From Desulfovibrio sp. MES5 (GTDB lineage Bacteria > Desulfobacterota > Desulfovibrionia > Desulfovibrionales > Desulfovibrionaceae), in assembly GCF_002237645.1 (NCBI RefSeq), contig NZ_MJUZ01000048.1, positions 115,676 to 179,675 on the forward strand: a stretch of DNA of 64,000 nt, written 5' to 3'. This document shows positions 8,604 through 17,697 of this stretch, in pieces. Below the pieces are notes generated by a model that was not told where the DNA came from, did not search any database, and saw nothing but the letters and a program-made list of their open reading frames with translations. Numbering within the stretch: the stretch's first letter is position 1; every line of letters begins with the position of its first letter. The translations under genes were made by a program, and so were the position numbers.

Positions 8604-10739
8604 ATGTCTGAAAATAAACGTCATATACGTCTGCTGCCGCCTGAGCTGCGCAACCAGATCGCCGCTGGCGAAGTGGTTGAACGGCCCGCCAGCGTGTTGA
8701 AGGAACTGGTGGAAAACAGCCTGGATGCCCAGGCTGGCCAGATAGATGTTTGCCTTGAAAACGGCGGTCAAAGCCGCATCAGCGTGCAGGATGACGGTAG
8801 CGGCATCCCCGCTGAAGATCTGGAACTGGCCGTTACCCGTCACGCCACCAGCAAGATTGCCTGCCTTGAAGATCTGGAGCGCATCCTGTCCTACGGTTTT
8901 CGCGGCGAGGCCCTGCCGAGCATAGCCTCGGTGTCGCGCTTTTCCATCACCTCCGCCCATGCCGGGGAGGACGGGAATGTGAAGGCGCACAGGGTGGAAG
9001 TGGAGCACGGTCTGCTTAAAAGTTCCGGCCCGGCGGCCCTGCACAGGGGCACTCTCGTGGAAGTGTGCGACCTTTTTTCCAATATACCAGCCCGCCTTAA
9101 ATTTTTAAAGACCCCCTCCACGGAGTTCAAGCGCGCCCAGGACTGGCTGGCCCGTCTGGCCCTCACCCGGCCCGAGGTGGGCTTCAGCCTGCATTCGGGC
9201 GAGCGCGAGGCCCTGCGTTTTCTGCCGGGGCAAACGCTTGCCGGGCGGCTCGCCATACTGTGGCCACGGCTTGTGGTGGACGCCCTGCGCCCCTTTGACG
9301 GCCAAAGGCACGGCATACGCGCGCACGGCCTGGCGGCCCTGCCCAATGTGAGCCAACCGCGCGGCGACCGCATCCTGCTCTATGTCAACGGGCGCTCCGT
9401 CACGGACAAACGCCTGCTGGCCGCCGTGCGCGAAGCCTACAAGGGCCGCATGACCAGCCGTGACTATCCGCAGATAGTGCTTTTTGTGGAAATGGACCCG
9501 GCGGAAGTGGACGTGAACGTGCACCCGGCCAAGAGCGAGGTGCGCTTCAGGGACGAATCCGCAGTTTTTTCCGCAGTGCTGCACGCTGTTCAGGCAGCGC
9601 TTGTCACATCCTTTGACGTGGCGGATGCCGCCTGGCATGACGCGGGCGCGGCGGCTACGGGGGAGGCTGTTCATGCGGCTGCGGAATCCACAGGCGCTGG
9701 CTCGCGTCCTTTGGGCTTCTGGGGGCGGCTCGACAATCCGCCGCTTGTGGCGCGTCCGGAGCGGGACGATCTCGTGGACGAGGGCCAATGGCAGGCCACC
9801 GCGTCTTCTACTGCAGCCGCCACTGCGCCCGCCGCCGTATACGCCCAGAACCCGTCCCACAGCTCAGGGCAGATGGACGGCCCTGCCAGCCGCTACGGCC
9901 ACAATCAAGGCTGGGAGCACGAATCACAGCCGCCCACGGGCCCGGAACACGGGGCACTATCTTTCGGCGCGGCGGCGCATGGCCAGGCGCACACCGGGGA
10001 ACAGCCCGGTGACGCCGGGGTTTTTGTACGCCCTGAGGGCGCGAATGCAGACCACGGAAGCATGGCGGAGGACGGCGCAACCTATGGCGCTGGCCCTGAC
10101 GCCGGAAGTTTTGGTGCGGACGCCGCCGCGTACACAGCCGCACCGTACGCTGATGGCGAAAGCGGGCGGGATCGCCAGCCCCTGCGCGTGGAAAATGTGG
10201 AGTATCTGGGGCAGGTGGCCGACACCTATCTTGTGCTGCGCGACAGGGCCGGAGCCCTGCTTTTGCTGGACCAGCACGCCGCGCATGAGCGCATACTCTA
10301 CGCGCGCATGCGTCGGGGCGGTTTTGCGGGATCAGGTCAGTTGCTGGCCTTGCCGCTGGAAATGCCCCTGCACGCGGCAGAGCGTGAACGCCTTTTTGAA
10401 TTGCGCCCCACGCTGGAATCCCTTGGTTTTGTGCTGGAAACCTCGGGCAGCGGGCTTGAGGTCAGGGGCATGCCGCCCGTGCTTTCGCGCGCCGAGGCCC
10501 GGGACTTTCTGCGTGAAGCGCTGGCGGGCCGTAAGGACGATCTGGCGGACATGTTCATATCCATGTCCTGCAAGGCTGCCATCAAGGCCGGGCAGCGCCT
10601 CACCGACGACGAGGCCGCCGGGCTGCTGCGCCAGTGGCTGGCCACCGATGACAGGGAGTATTGCCCCCACGGTCGCCCCTGCATCCTGCGCTGGGACGCT
10701 ATGGAGCTGGAAAAACTGTTCAAGCGGCGGCAGTCGTGA
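8604..10739 (+). CDS. mutL: DNA mismatch repair protein MutL
   Basis: MutL couples MutS mismatch recognition to strand incision. From ATG 8604 the product has 711 residues; upstream in-frame starts at 8526 and 8574 lack better ribosome sites and add non-conserved sequence. The GHKL ATPase is at the N-terminus with NQIAAGEVVERPASVLKEL, DDGSGI, TRHATSKI and GFRGEALPSIASV. Residues about 350-530 are an Ala/Gly/Pro-rich linker. The C-terminal dimerisation and endonuclease region has DQHAAHERILYARM, SCKAAIKAG and CPHGRP. The DQHA(X)2E(X)4E motif therefore keeps its first Glu but has Ala in place of the second. Confidence 0.95.
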   Translation: MSENKRHIRLLPPELRNQIAAGEVVERPASVLKELVENSLDAQAGQIDVCLENGGQSRISVQDDGSGIPAEDLELAVTRHATSKIACLEDLERILSYGFRGEALPSIASVSRFSITSAHAGEDGNVKAHRVEVEHGLLKSSGPAALHRGTLVEVCDLFSNIPARLKFLKTPSTEFKRAQDWLARLALTRPEVGFSLHSGEREALRFLPGQTLAGRLAILWPRLVVDALRPFDGQRHGIRAHGLAALPNVSQPRGDRILLYVNGRSVTDKRLLAAVREAYKGRMTSRDYPQIVLFVEMDPAEVDVNVHPAKSEVRFRDESAVFSAVLHAVQAALVTSFDVADAAWHDAGAAATGEAVHAAAESTGAGSRPLGFWGRLDNPPLVARPERDDLVDEGQWQATASSTAAATAPAAVYAQNPSHSSGQMDGPASRYGHNQGWEHESQPPTGPEHGALSFGAAAHGQAHTGEQPGDAGVFVRPEGANADHGSMAEDGATYGAGPDAGSFGADAAAYTAAPYADGESGRDRQPLRVENVEYLGQVADTYLVLRDRAGALLLLDQHAAHERILYARMRRGGFAGSGQLLALPLEMPLHAAERERLFELRPTLESLGFVLETSGSGLEVRGMPPVLSRAEARDFLREALAGRKDDLADMFISMSCKAAIKAGQRLTDDEAAGLLRQWLATDDREYCPHGRPCILRWDAMELEKLFKRRQS

Positions 10740-10986
10740 TGTGGCGTGGTTGCGCGCTGGCGCGTGCGTGTTGAGAGTATTCGCAGACAGAAGAATGTGA
10801 TGACTTTACGCCAAAAAAAGGAGCACGCTGAGAGTGCTCACGCCCGGGGAAATATACTCTGACTAAAGAGTGGCTGGCATTTGGCCTGAAGGATGCCTGA
10901 AGTCATTGGACTGACGCATTGACGTCAAACGCCGCCTGTATTCGCCAACCCGGCTTCTCGTGAAGCCTGTAGTCTGGAGAGTTCTT

Positions 10987-11463
10987 ATGGAAAAGAAATA
11001 TTGGCTCCTTAAGTCGGAGCCGGGATGCTATTCTATAGACGACCTTGCGGCCGAGCCTGAGCAGACTACCTGCTGGAGCGGCGTGCGCAACTATCAGGCG
11101 CGCAACTTCCTGCGGGATCAGATGTCTGTGGGCGACATGGCCATCTTTTATCACAGCGTCACGGACCCTTCAGCCGTGGGCGTGGCCCGTGTTGTCAGGG
11201 CGGGCTACCCGGACCCCACGGCCTGGGAGCCGGAAGACGAGCATTTTGACCCCAAATCGACGCCCGAAAGGCCGCTCTGGTATGCGGTGGATGTGCGCTT
11301 TGTCAAAAAATTCGCCAATGCCGTGCCGCTCAAGGCCATGCGTATGGATCCGGCCCTGGCGGGGATGGAGTTGCTGCGCAAAGGGTCCAGGCTTTCGGTT
11401 ATGCCCGTGAGCAAAGCAGAATTTGAGATTGTTTGCAGAATGGGGGACCCGCTGGGCGCGTAG
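10987..11463 (+). CDS. EVE-domain protein (thymocyte nuclear protein 1-like)
   Basis: A 158-residue single-domain protein. ATG 10987 follows GGAG at good spacing; an in-frame start at 10960 is less likely. The EVE (PUA-like) fold is shown by YWLLKSEPGCYSIDDL at the N-terminus, CWSGVRNYQARNFLRD, and VGDMAIFYHS, and the C-terminal LLRKGSRLSVMPVSKAEF. EVE domains bind modified bases in DNA or RNA (5-methylcytosine derivatives or m6A in known examples); the substrate here is unknown. It stands alone between mutL and an AT-rich intergenic region. Confidence 0.9.
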   Translation: MEKKYWLLKSEPGCYSIDDLAAEPEQTTCWSGVRNYQARNFLRDQMSVGDMAIFYHSVTDPSAVGVARVVRAGYPDPTAWEPEDEHFDPKSTPERPLWYAVDVRFVKKFANAVPLKAMRMDPALAGMELLRKGSRLSVMPVSKAEFEIVCRMGDPLGA

Positions 11464-12128
11464 GGGGCTGCCGTTCAGGCTGGCAGCGCCTTTTTGAGGA
11501 GCAAGGCATATTTTTGCCGTCGTCGGAAACGTTTTCGACGCTAATGACTGAGCAAATCACGTCGGGAGCAGCGGCCTGGGTTGTTCGGGCAGGAAGCAGC
11601 CGTTTTTTATGTATTCCTCTGTGTACTAAGATTTTTGAGGCTTACCTATGAAATTTTGCTTAAATCTATAAGTAAACGCGCTGAAATTGTTAAAGAAATG
11701 AGTTGGTTCACCCAACAGGCAGATGGAATGTTGTAATGTTATACGAAGAATACAGTCACAAGATTGCTCAGATTTTTATTTTCTGACATGCTTTGCCTAC
11801 TTTCCAATCACAAGCGAAAAATAGTGTCGCCCGTCGGATATAGACGGCATGCCATTTTCGATGTCATTTCTGACTGCGATTCATATCCATTGTAGTTTTT
11901 TGGTGTCAAATCTTGCAACGACACTGTCCAGCGTGAAAAAGCAGAACGCTTTCATTCAAAATCAGTAAAACAATATGGGGGCAGATTTGCGGGTCATATT
12001 CGCGCACGAGATAGGTGCCGCGTAGTTAAAACCTGATCTGACAGGCACTAACACAGCAGAATTCTTATTTTACGTGCGCTTGCAACTAAAGTGTTCCAAA
12101 ATGATGTTGTCATCTGAGAGAAATTACC
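11464..12128. other. AT-rich gene-free region before second autotransporter
   Basis: About 660 bp without a credible gene. Composition from about 11600 to 12120 is AT-rich compared with flanking genes. It probably holds the promoter of the autotransporter gene, but I see no promoter or terminator strong enough to name. Confidence 0.4.
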
Positions 12129-14351
12129 ATGTTGCATCATAAGCTGTACGTCTTGCCACCTGTTTTTGCGGCTCTGCTCCTCCTGTTGCCGCTGCATGGC
12201 CTGGCCGCCACTGTGGAGTATAGTTCTGGAACGCATCATTACGTTATCGGCAACCCCGTCAATGCGGGTGACAGCGCCGGCATGGGCGCTCAGGACGACC
12301 CCCACGCGCTTGTCCAAAATGCCAATGCGTCTGGCAATACCGTGACCGTAACGGGTGGTACGGTAAACTGGGTCATCAGCGGCGGCTGTTATATTGATAC
12401 ATACCGCGCAGGTGCTGTGGCCAACGACAACCGGGTGGACATCACAAATTTCACTGGTGGAGAGAAAACTCGGGTTTATGGCGGAGCTGCCTGGTCTATG
12501 GCAAATACCAGCGGCACCACCGTCACAACCACGGGCAATAGTGTAACCGTCAGAGGGGGGAGGTTCTACGGCATTTACGGCGGCTTTGCTTCCACCCTTT
12601 ACGGTTCTGCTTTCACCCTTTACGGCTTTGCCCTGTCTGGCGGCAACAGGGTGCATGTTACCGGCGCCAATGTGGATTTCATTAGTGGCGGCGAAGCCCA
12701 TACAAGTGGTAAGGAGGCCATAGCCGCGGGAAATGAGGCGATTGTCATAGACAGCACAGTCACCAATGACATTTATGGCGGCTTTGCTTTTGCCCCTTTT
12801 GGCGCCGCCCGTGCTGTGGGCAATAGCGTAATCCTCAGCGGTGGCGCGGTAGGCGGCGATATCTATGGCGGCGTTAGCGCACTTTCTGTTGACACCGACA
12901 TGGGCGGTTCGGCCACGGGCAACAGCGTGACCATCAGCGGCGCTCCCAACCTGGCAAAAAGCAGACTTTATGGCGGCATTGTCAGAAATGGAACAGGCCC
13001 TCTTGTGGTTAGAGACGGAGATGCCTTCAGCGGCAACACCCTGAATATGGAAACATCGGGCCTGACCGTGCAGGGCCTGTACAATTTTCAGAATATCAAC
13101 TTCTACCTGCCCTCCTCCCTGGCGGCGGGGGATACCGCACTCACCACGACCGACGAGGCGCGTCTTTCTGAAAACAGCGATGGCACAGGCAGAAAGGCCA
13201 CAATCAACGTGGGTGTTGCGGGCGGTGCCGCACCGCTAAAAAATGGGGACCATGTGGTGCTCATCAACGCCGGAACGCTGACCGGCACACCCGCCAACAG
13301 CACGGTCAACAGTCAGGGCGTGACCCTGCGTTATAGTTTCGACATTCTGACTCAGGGTAACAAATTGCTGGCCACTGTCACCTCTTCCAGCCTGAACCCG
13401 CAAGCTAACGCTCTGTCAGAAGGATTTATCGGCGGCATGGCCATGACGTTGCAAGGAGCGGATCTCGCGGCGGGCAAGGGTATGGAGTCTGCCGTGCAGG
13501 CCTCTTCCGGTACGGGTGAGAGCGGGTTTGCCGGGTTCGGCGCGCTTTCTGGCGGTTCACTTCGCTTCAACACCGGTTCGCATGTGGACATGAGGAGCCT
13601 GTCTCTGCTCACTGGCCTTGCCTGGGGCGTTGATTGTACCCTTGGACGCTTTACAGTGGGGCCTTTTTTTGAGTACGGCAATGGCTCGTACAATACCGCC
13701 AACTCCTTCAGCAATGCCGCTGACGTGGACGGCAACGGCAACACGTACTATCTGGGCGGCGGCCTGCTGGCCCGTATGGATTTCGCTCCCACTGGCCCCG
13801 GTCATTTTTATACCGAAGCCAGCGGGCGCGCAGGATCGATACACAATAAATACGACAGCTCAGACCTGCGCGACGCCACCGGGCGCGAGGTGGAGTATGA
13901 CAGCGACACGCCGTACTACGGGCTGCATTTCGGCGCAGGCTATATATGGAAGATTACTGACGCTGCCAGTCTTGACCTGTATGGCAAGTACTTCTGGACG
14001 CGGCAGACGGGCGATTCCATCAGTCTGTCCACTGGCGACCCCATAGATTTTGATGATGTGTACTCCAGCCGTCTGCGGTTTGGTTCTCGCTTCGCCTACC
14101 TGGTAAATGAATATGTCAGCCCCTACGCTGGTGTTGCCTGGGAACATGAATTCGACGGCAAGGCCCGCGCCTCCACCAATGGCTTCAATATGCAAGCCCC
14201 ATCCATGCGCGGCGATACCGGCATTGGTGAGTTGGGCCTGTTGCTCAAGCCCTCCCAAACGCTGCCCCTGTCCTTTGACCTCGGTGTGCAGGGGTATACG
14301 GGCAAAAGAGAGGGTGTGACAGGCAGCCTGCAGGCCAAGTGGGAGTTTTGA
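12129..14351 (+). CDS. Autotransporter outer membrane beta-barrel protein
   Basis: A 740-residue type Va secretion protein. Residues 1-27 are a typical signal peptide ending HGLAA. The passenger (about 28-430) contains repeated units of the form GNSV(T/I)..GG....IYGG, for example near residues 140, 210, 245 and 265, which should build a short beta-helix. The barrel (about 455-740) ends SLQAKWEF with the terminal Phe recognised by the BAM machinery. No protease or known adhesin domain is visible, so a surface adhesin or structural role is inferred only. It is the second autotransporter within 10 kb and is likewise preceded by AT-rich DNA. Confidence 0.9.
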   Translation: MLHHKLYVLPPVFAALLLLLPLHGLAATVEYSSGTHHYVIGNPVNAGDSAGMGAQDDPHALVQNANASGNTVTVTGGTVNWVISGGCYIDTYRAGAVANDNRVDITNFTGGEKTRVYGGAAWSMANTSGTTVTTTGNSVTVRGGRFYGIYGGFASTLYGSAFTLYGFALSGGNRVHVTGANVDFISGGEAHTSGKEAIAAGNEAIVIDSTVTNDIYGGFAFAPFGAARAVGNSVILSGGAVGGDIYGGVSALSVDTDMGGSATGNSVTISGAPNLAKSRLYGGIVRNGTGPLVVRDGDAFSGNTLNMETSGLTVQGLYNFQNINFYLPSSLAAGDTALTTTDEARLSENSDGTGRKATINVGVAGGAAPLKNGDHVVLINAGTLTGTPANSTVNSQGVTLRYSFDILTQGNKLLATVTSSSLNPQANALSEGFIGGMAMTLQGADLAAGKGMESAVQASSGTGESGFAGFGALSGGSLRFNTGSHVDMRSLSLLTGLAWGVDCTLGRFTVGPFFEYGNGSYNTANSFSNAADVDGNGNTYYLGGGLLARMDFAPTGPGHFYTEASGRAGSIHNKYDSSDLRDATGREVEYDSDTPYYGLHFGAGYIWKITDAASLDLYGKYFWTRQTGDSISLSTGDPIDFDDVYSSRLRFGSRFAYLVNEYVSPYAGVAWEHEFDGKARASTNGFNMQAPSMRGDTGIGELGLLLKPSQTLPLSFDLGVQGYTGKREGVTGSLQAKWEF

Positions 14352-14385
14352 AGTATAAACTGCAGCAACTGCCAAAATCTATAAT

Positions 14386-14664
14386 GGCCTGTCCTTTGAG
14401 AGGGGATTTTTGTGCCCTGCGGGCACGGGGGCTTACTCATTATTATTGTTTTGGCCGCCTGCGCGGCGTGCGGCAAGGCGGGGTCGGTTATAGGGCTGCG
14501 CCCCCTTCTCGGCCCCCCTTGCATCCCCCCGAAGCACCCCGCTGGGGTTTTCCAGCTTCCGACATTTCGCGATGGCTGCGCGGCTTTTGCTCCGGGAGCT
14601 TCCTCGCTCCGCTCGGCGATCTCCCTGCGCGCCGCACAATGCCAGCGTGCGACTTCGCGCTGCA
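14386..14664 (+). repeat. Solo A-B1 end of large composite repeat
   Basis: One A module (TGTCCTTTGAGAGG, then the hairpin GTGCCCTGCGGGCAC and TTTTGGCCGCCTGCGC) followed by one B1 module (GGGCTGCGCCCCCTTCTCGG to CTCCCTGCGCGCCGCACAA). It matches the left ends of the composite elements at 55590-57031 and 62524-63450, but no core or right end follows here. Short in-frame ORFs through it recur in each copy and I regard them as artefacts of the repeat. Confidence 0.75.
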
Positions 14665-14853
14665 TGCGAGTTTTCATGTCAGGGCATGTTCACCGAAGGC
14701 AGGAGGTCGTCGCATTGGCTGCGGGAAGTCTCAGGAATGGCGGCTGGTTGATGGGGAAAAGTGCGTTGTGAGCGTGCGCCTTCACGCTGAATGGGAGATC
14801 GTGCAAGAGGCGCCAAGCCACGATCGTGCGCCGAAGTCGTGCGGAACGCTGAC

Positions 14854-14895
14854 GTAAATGTTTCACTGTGAGCGGCAGCGAGGTGAAATATTTAC
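14854..14895 (+). promoter_or_regulatory. Inverted repeat upstream of AraC-type gene
   Basis: GTAAATGTTTCAC at 14854-14866 and GTGAAATATTTAC at 14883-14895 pair with one mismatch. It lies 80 bases before the AraC-family start and could be an operator for autoregulation, or the remnant of a terminator; there is no T-run. Confidence 0.35.
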
Positions 14896-14975
14896 ATAAC
14901 ATAGTGAAGTTATTCTATCATGCAGCCGATGTTGTTTTCATTGTTGGAAACCTCGAATAGAGGTATCAATTTCTC

Positions 14976-15734
14976 ATGAACGGCATCACGTATTACTATA
15001 CAGATTCAGCCAATATAGAACTCGTCCTTACCAGTGGCGAGCCGCGTAGCTATCCTTGGCATATGCATACGCAGCATTGGACGGTCGGCTTCGTGACTTC
15101 TGGAGCCATAACGGTGGCGACAGAGGCTGGCCCCAAAAAGCTGAGCAGCGGTGAACAGTTCTTTATACAACCGTACGAGCCGCACAGTCTGGTTGTGGCT
15201 CCGGAAAGTTCACTGGTTGTTTTTTGTGTTGAAAACAGGAGCGCATTTTCTTCTAGGGATGAGATCCTTCAAGAAGTTGTGTGTCGGTCGCCTTGCCTGC
15301 AGGGGCAAGGTGGTTCACTCATGCAACAATTGGATACTTGTTTGGAGCGCGTGTCCTCCGCAGAAAATAATCACATAAATTTATTGGATAAATGTGATTC
15401 CCTCCTTTATCGATCTGTTCAGGCTGTGGTTTCTATCGTGCTGGAATATCCTGACAAGTTTGTTTCCATCAGGCAAATGGCTGAATACGCCGGGTACAGC
15501 CAGTGGCATTTCTTGCGGGCCTTTCAAAAGTTTACCAGCATGACGCCGCATGCGTTTCAGCTTCTTTGCCGCTTACGCCTGCTGCGCAGCATGCTGCGGG
15601 CGGATACGGAAAGCGCTGCCGCTGCCGCATCCGCCGGTTTTACCGACCAGAGCCATATGCATAAGGTCTTCAAGCACCATCACGGTATGACTCCCGGGCA
15701 ATTCAAGCAGGCCAGCTTCAGGCTGAAACTGTGA
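14976..15734 (+). CDS. AraC-family transcriptional regulator with cupin sensor domain
   Basis: A 252-residue regulator. The N-terminal half is an AraC-type cupin (PWHMHTQHWTVGFVTSGAI, then EQFFIQPYEPHSL) that would bind a small effector. The C-terminal 100 residues hold two helix-turn-helix motifs, VSIRQMAEYAGYSQWHFLRA and the second ending GFTDQSHMHKVFKHHHGMT followed by PGQFKQ, the family signature. Its 3' end overlaps by 17 bases the end of the convergent cupin gene, so the two transcripts are antisense at their ends. The cupin gene is a plausible target, though it lies on the other strand. Confidence 0.92.
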   Translation: MNGITYYYTDSANIELVLTSGEPRSYPWHMHTQHWTVGFVTSGAITVATEAGPKKLSSGEQFFIQPYEPHSLVVAPESSLVVFCVENRSAFSSRDEILQEVVCRSPCLQGQGGSLMQQLDTCLERVSSAENNHINLLDKCDSLLYRSVQAVVSIVLEYPDKFVSIRQMAEYAGYSQWHFLRAFQKFTSMTPHAFQLLCRLRLLRSMLRADTESAAAAASAGFTDQSHMHKVFKHHHGMTPGQFKQASFRLKL

Positions 15735-16107
15735 TGAATTTGGCAAAAAGGTAGAGCCCTTCTTCGCCAGCTCTCACTTCGTGTTGTTCATCCCTGCGAA
15801 TAATAGCCATCACGCCAGGGGTATAATGAATTTCACCCATCTCTGTCTGGCAGGCGCCGCTTCCCCCGATAATCTCGTGCAGTTCGATGCTGTTGGGATG
15901 CGTGTGCATCCCGATTTTATGGTTCGGCTTGATGCGCACCAGGTGACACGTGAACAAGCCAGCAGTTTGTGCCGGTGTCACAATGTTTTTTAAGGATACC
16001 CCGGCAAAATCCTTGTGCTCGTTCCAGGGGCAAAGCCCGATATCCAGTTGCTTGCCGGATTCAGCCAGCATTCCTGTTTCAAACTCTTGAAATAAATTCT
16101 TTTCCAT
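15718..16107 (-). CDS. Cupin-domain protein
   Basis: A 129-residue single cupin. I start at ATG 16107 because GGAGG lies 9 bases upstream; the open frame further upstream encodes a non-conserved hydrophobic tail. Cupin motif 1 is seen as KIGMHTHPNSIELHEIIGGSG, giving two His and a Glu as metal ligands, and motif 2 as EIHYTPGVMAIIRRDEQHEV with a further His. Such proteins bind a metal and are often small enzymes or sensors; the substrate is not evident. It converges on and overlaps the AraC-type regulator, hinting at related function. Confidence 0.82.
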   Translation of the reverse strand: MEKNLFQEFETGMLAESGKQLDIGLCPWNEHKDFAGVSLKNIVTPAQTAGLFTCHLVRIKPNHKIGMHTHPNSIELHEIIGGSGACQTEMGEIHYTPGVMAIIRRDEQHEVRAGEEGLYLFAKFITVSA

Positions 16108-16296
16108 AGCGTATGCCTCCTTGCGATAAACGGTATGGAGACATAGTAGGCAGCCAGCGCATAAGCCTATTGTAAAAAATTGCGTTTTTCGCAAAAAAGC
16201 AGAAATCCTCGCCAACAAAGCTGCTTTGTCAGCCCGATACGCAAAAAACCTCAGCCCAGATCAGGCGCGGTTTCCCTTTGCGGAGATCCGGCTGCC

Positions 16297-16416
16297 TTAT
16301 GACGCTGACGGGTTGTGATGGGATGGATTATGATGCCGCTGGATTATGGTGAAATAGTTATAATGCTGGCAGGTTATGATGCCGCTGCCTTATGATCCCG
16401 TAGGTTATGACGATGG
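16297..16416. repeat. Imperfect short tandem repeat, unit about 15 bp
   Basis: Roughly eight units resembling TTATGATGCCGCTGG follow one another (TTATGACGCTGACGGG, TTGTGATGGGATGGA, TTATGATGCCGCTGGA, TTATGGTGAAATAGT, TATAATGCTGGCAGG, TTATGATGCCGCTGCC, TTATGATCCCGTAGG, TTATGACGATGG). It sits between the cupin gene and the 3' end of dinB and touches the last dinB bases. Confidence 0.7.
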
Positions 16417-16426
16417 CTTGCCGCGC

Positions 16427-17686
16427 CTACTTTCCGCCCTTATCCGGCTTTTTCTCCACCCCGTCGCCCTTGCCGTTATTCACCCGCTCCGGCGCATCTT
16501 CCTGCTGGGCAAGGGTAAAGAGGCGGCCCCGCTGCACGGCCTGCCTGCCGAATTTTTCGCGAAGGTTGTCCAGGGCGGCGTCCAGCTTTTGCCTTTTGGC
16601 CTCAACCTGAGGGTCCAGATTCTGCCCCGCGGCCTTGCCCGTGCCGGGCAGAAAAAGCTGGTTGGCGGGCGCGTCAAAGCCGGACACGCCAAGCCCGATG
16701 AGGCGCACCGGCTGCGGCAGGGGCAGTTCGGCCAGCAGGCGGCATCCTGTCTCGAATATGGTTTCCGTGGCGTTGACGGGTTCCTCCAGCGTGCGGGAGC
16801 GGGTGATCTGCTTGAAGTCGCAGAACTTCACCTTGAGGGTGATGGTGCGGCCCTTGTAGCCGTGCCTGCGCAGGGAGGCCCCCACGCGCTCGGCATGGGC
16901 CATGAGCATGCGCTGCAGAAACGTCCTGTCCCGCGTGTCCTGAGCAAAGGTGCATTCCGCGCTTTCGCTCTTGGCGGCGCGCTCTGTCTCGACCTTGCGG
17001 CTGTCGCGCCCGTGGACGCGCTCATAAAGCACAGCGCCCCATTTGCCGAAGCGCCGTTCCATAACTTCCGGGCTGAAGCGGCGCAACTGCCCCACGGTTT
17101 TGATGCCAAGGTCTTGCAGGCTCTGCACCATGCGCTTGCCGACGCCGGGGATCTTGCCCACGGGCAGGGCGCACAAAAAGGCGTCTACGTCTTCGGGGTG
17201 CAGTATGAAAAAGCCGTCAGGCTTATTCACCTCAGAGCATATCTTGGCCAGAAATTTTACCGGGGCCGCGCCCACAGAGCAGGTCAGGCCGCCAGTGACT
17301 TCCACGATGCGGGTTTTGATGGCCGCCACAAGGGTTTCCAGCGGGCCAAAAAGGCGCTCAAGACCAGTGGCGTCCACATAGGCTTCGTCCACGCTGGCGG
17401 GCTCCACAAGGGGTGAAAAATCCCGCAGGGCGTCCATGATGGCGTGGGAGAGTTCGCTGTATCGCGAGTAACGTCCGCGCACAATGATTGCCTGCGGGCA
17501 CAGACGCCGCGCCACGACCATAGGCATGGCCGAATGCACGCCAAAGGCCCGCGCCTCGTAGGAACAGGTGGAGACCACGCCCCTGTCGCTGCTGCCGCCC
17601 ACAATGACGGGCTTGCCCCGCAGGTCGGGGTTGTCCATTTGCTCCACCGAAGCGAAGAAGGCGTCCATATCAATATGAATAATCAT
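16427..17686 (-). CDS. dinB: DNA polymerase IV (Y-family)
   Basis: Translesion DNA polymerase of the DinB branch, 419 residues. The N-terminus IIHIDMDAFFASVE carries catalytic Asp6 and the second catalytic pair is Asp100-Glu101 in PASVDEAYVD. The helix-hairpin-helix thumb reads GKIPGVGKRMVQSLQDLGI, followed by the little-finger domain (GRTITLKVKFCDFKQITRSR). The C-terminus is longer than in E. coli, with a charged tail ending KKPDKGGK. Expression of dinB is often SOS-controlled; I see no clear LexA box. A repeat-family box begins 12 bases upstream of its start codon, so its promoter probably lies in or beyond that repeat. Confidence 0.95.
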   Translation of the reverse strand: MIIHIDMDAFFASVEQMDNPDLRGKPVIVGGSSDRGVVSTCSYEARAFGVHSAMPMVVARRLCPQAIIVRGRYSRYSELSHAIMDALRDFSPLVEPASVDEAYVDATGLERLFGPLETLVAAIKTRIVEVTGGLTCSVGAAPVKFLAKICSEVNKPDGFFILHPEDVDAFLCALPVGKIPGVGKRMVQSLQDLGIKTVGQLRRFSPEVMERRFGKWGAVLYERVHGRDSRKVETERAAKSESAECTFAQDTRDRTFLQRMLMAHAERVGASLRRHGYKGRTITLKVKFCDFKQITRSRTLEEPVNATETIFETGCRLLAELPLPQPVRLIGLGVSGFDAPANQLFLPGTGKAAGQNLDPQVEAKRQKLDAALDNLREKFGRQAVQRGRLFTLAQQEDAPERVNNGKGDGVEKKPDKGGK

Positions 17687-17697
17687 GCGGCGGCCCT

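Noticed and set aside
10821..10839. Terminator after mutL (GAGCAC/GTGCTC)
   Set aside because: The T-run lies only on the minus-strand side, where no minus-strand gene ends; stem is 6 bp.
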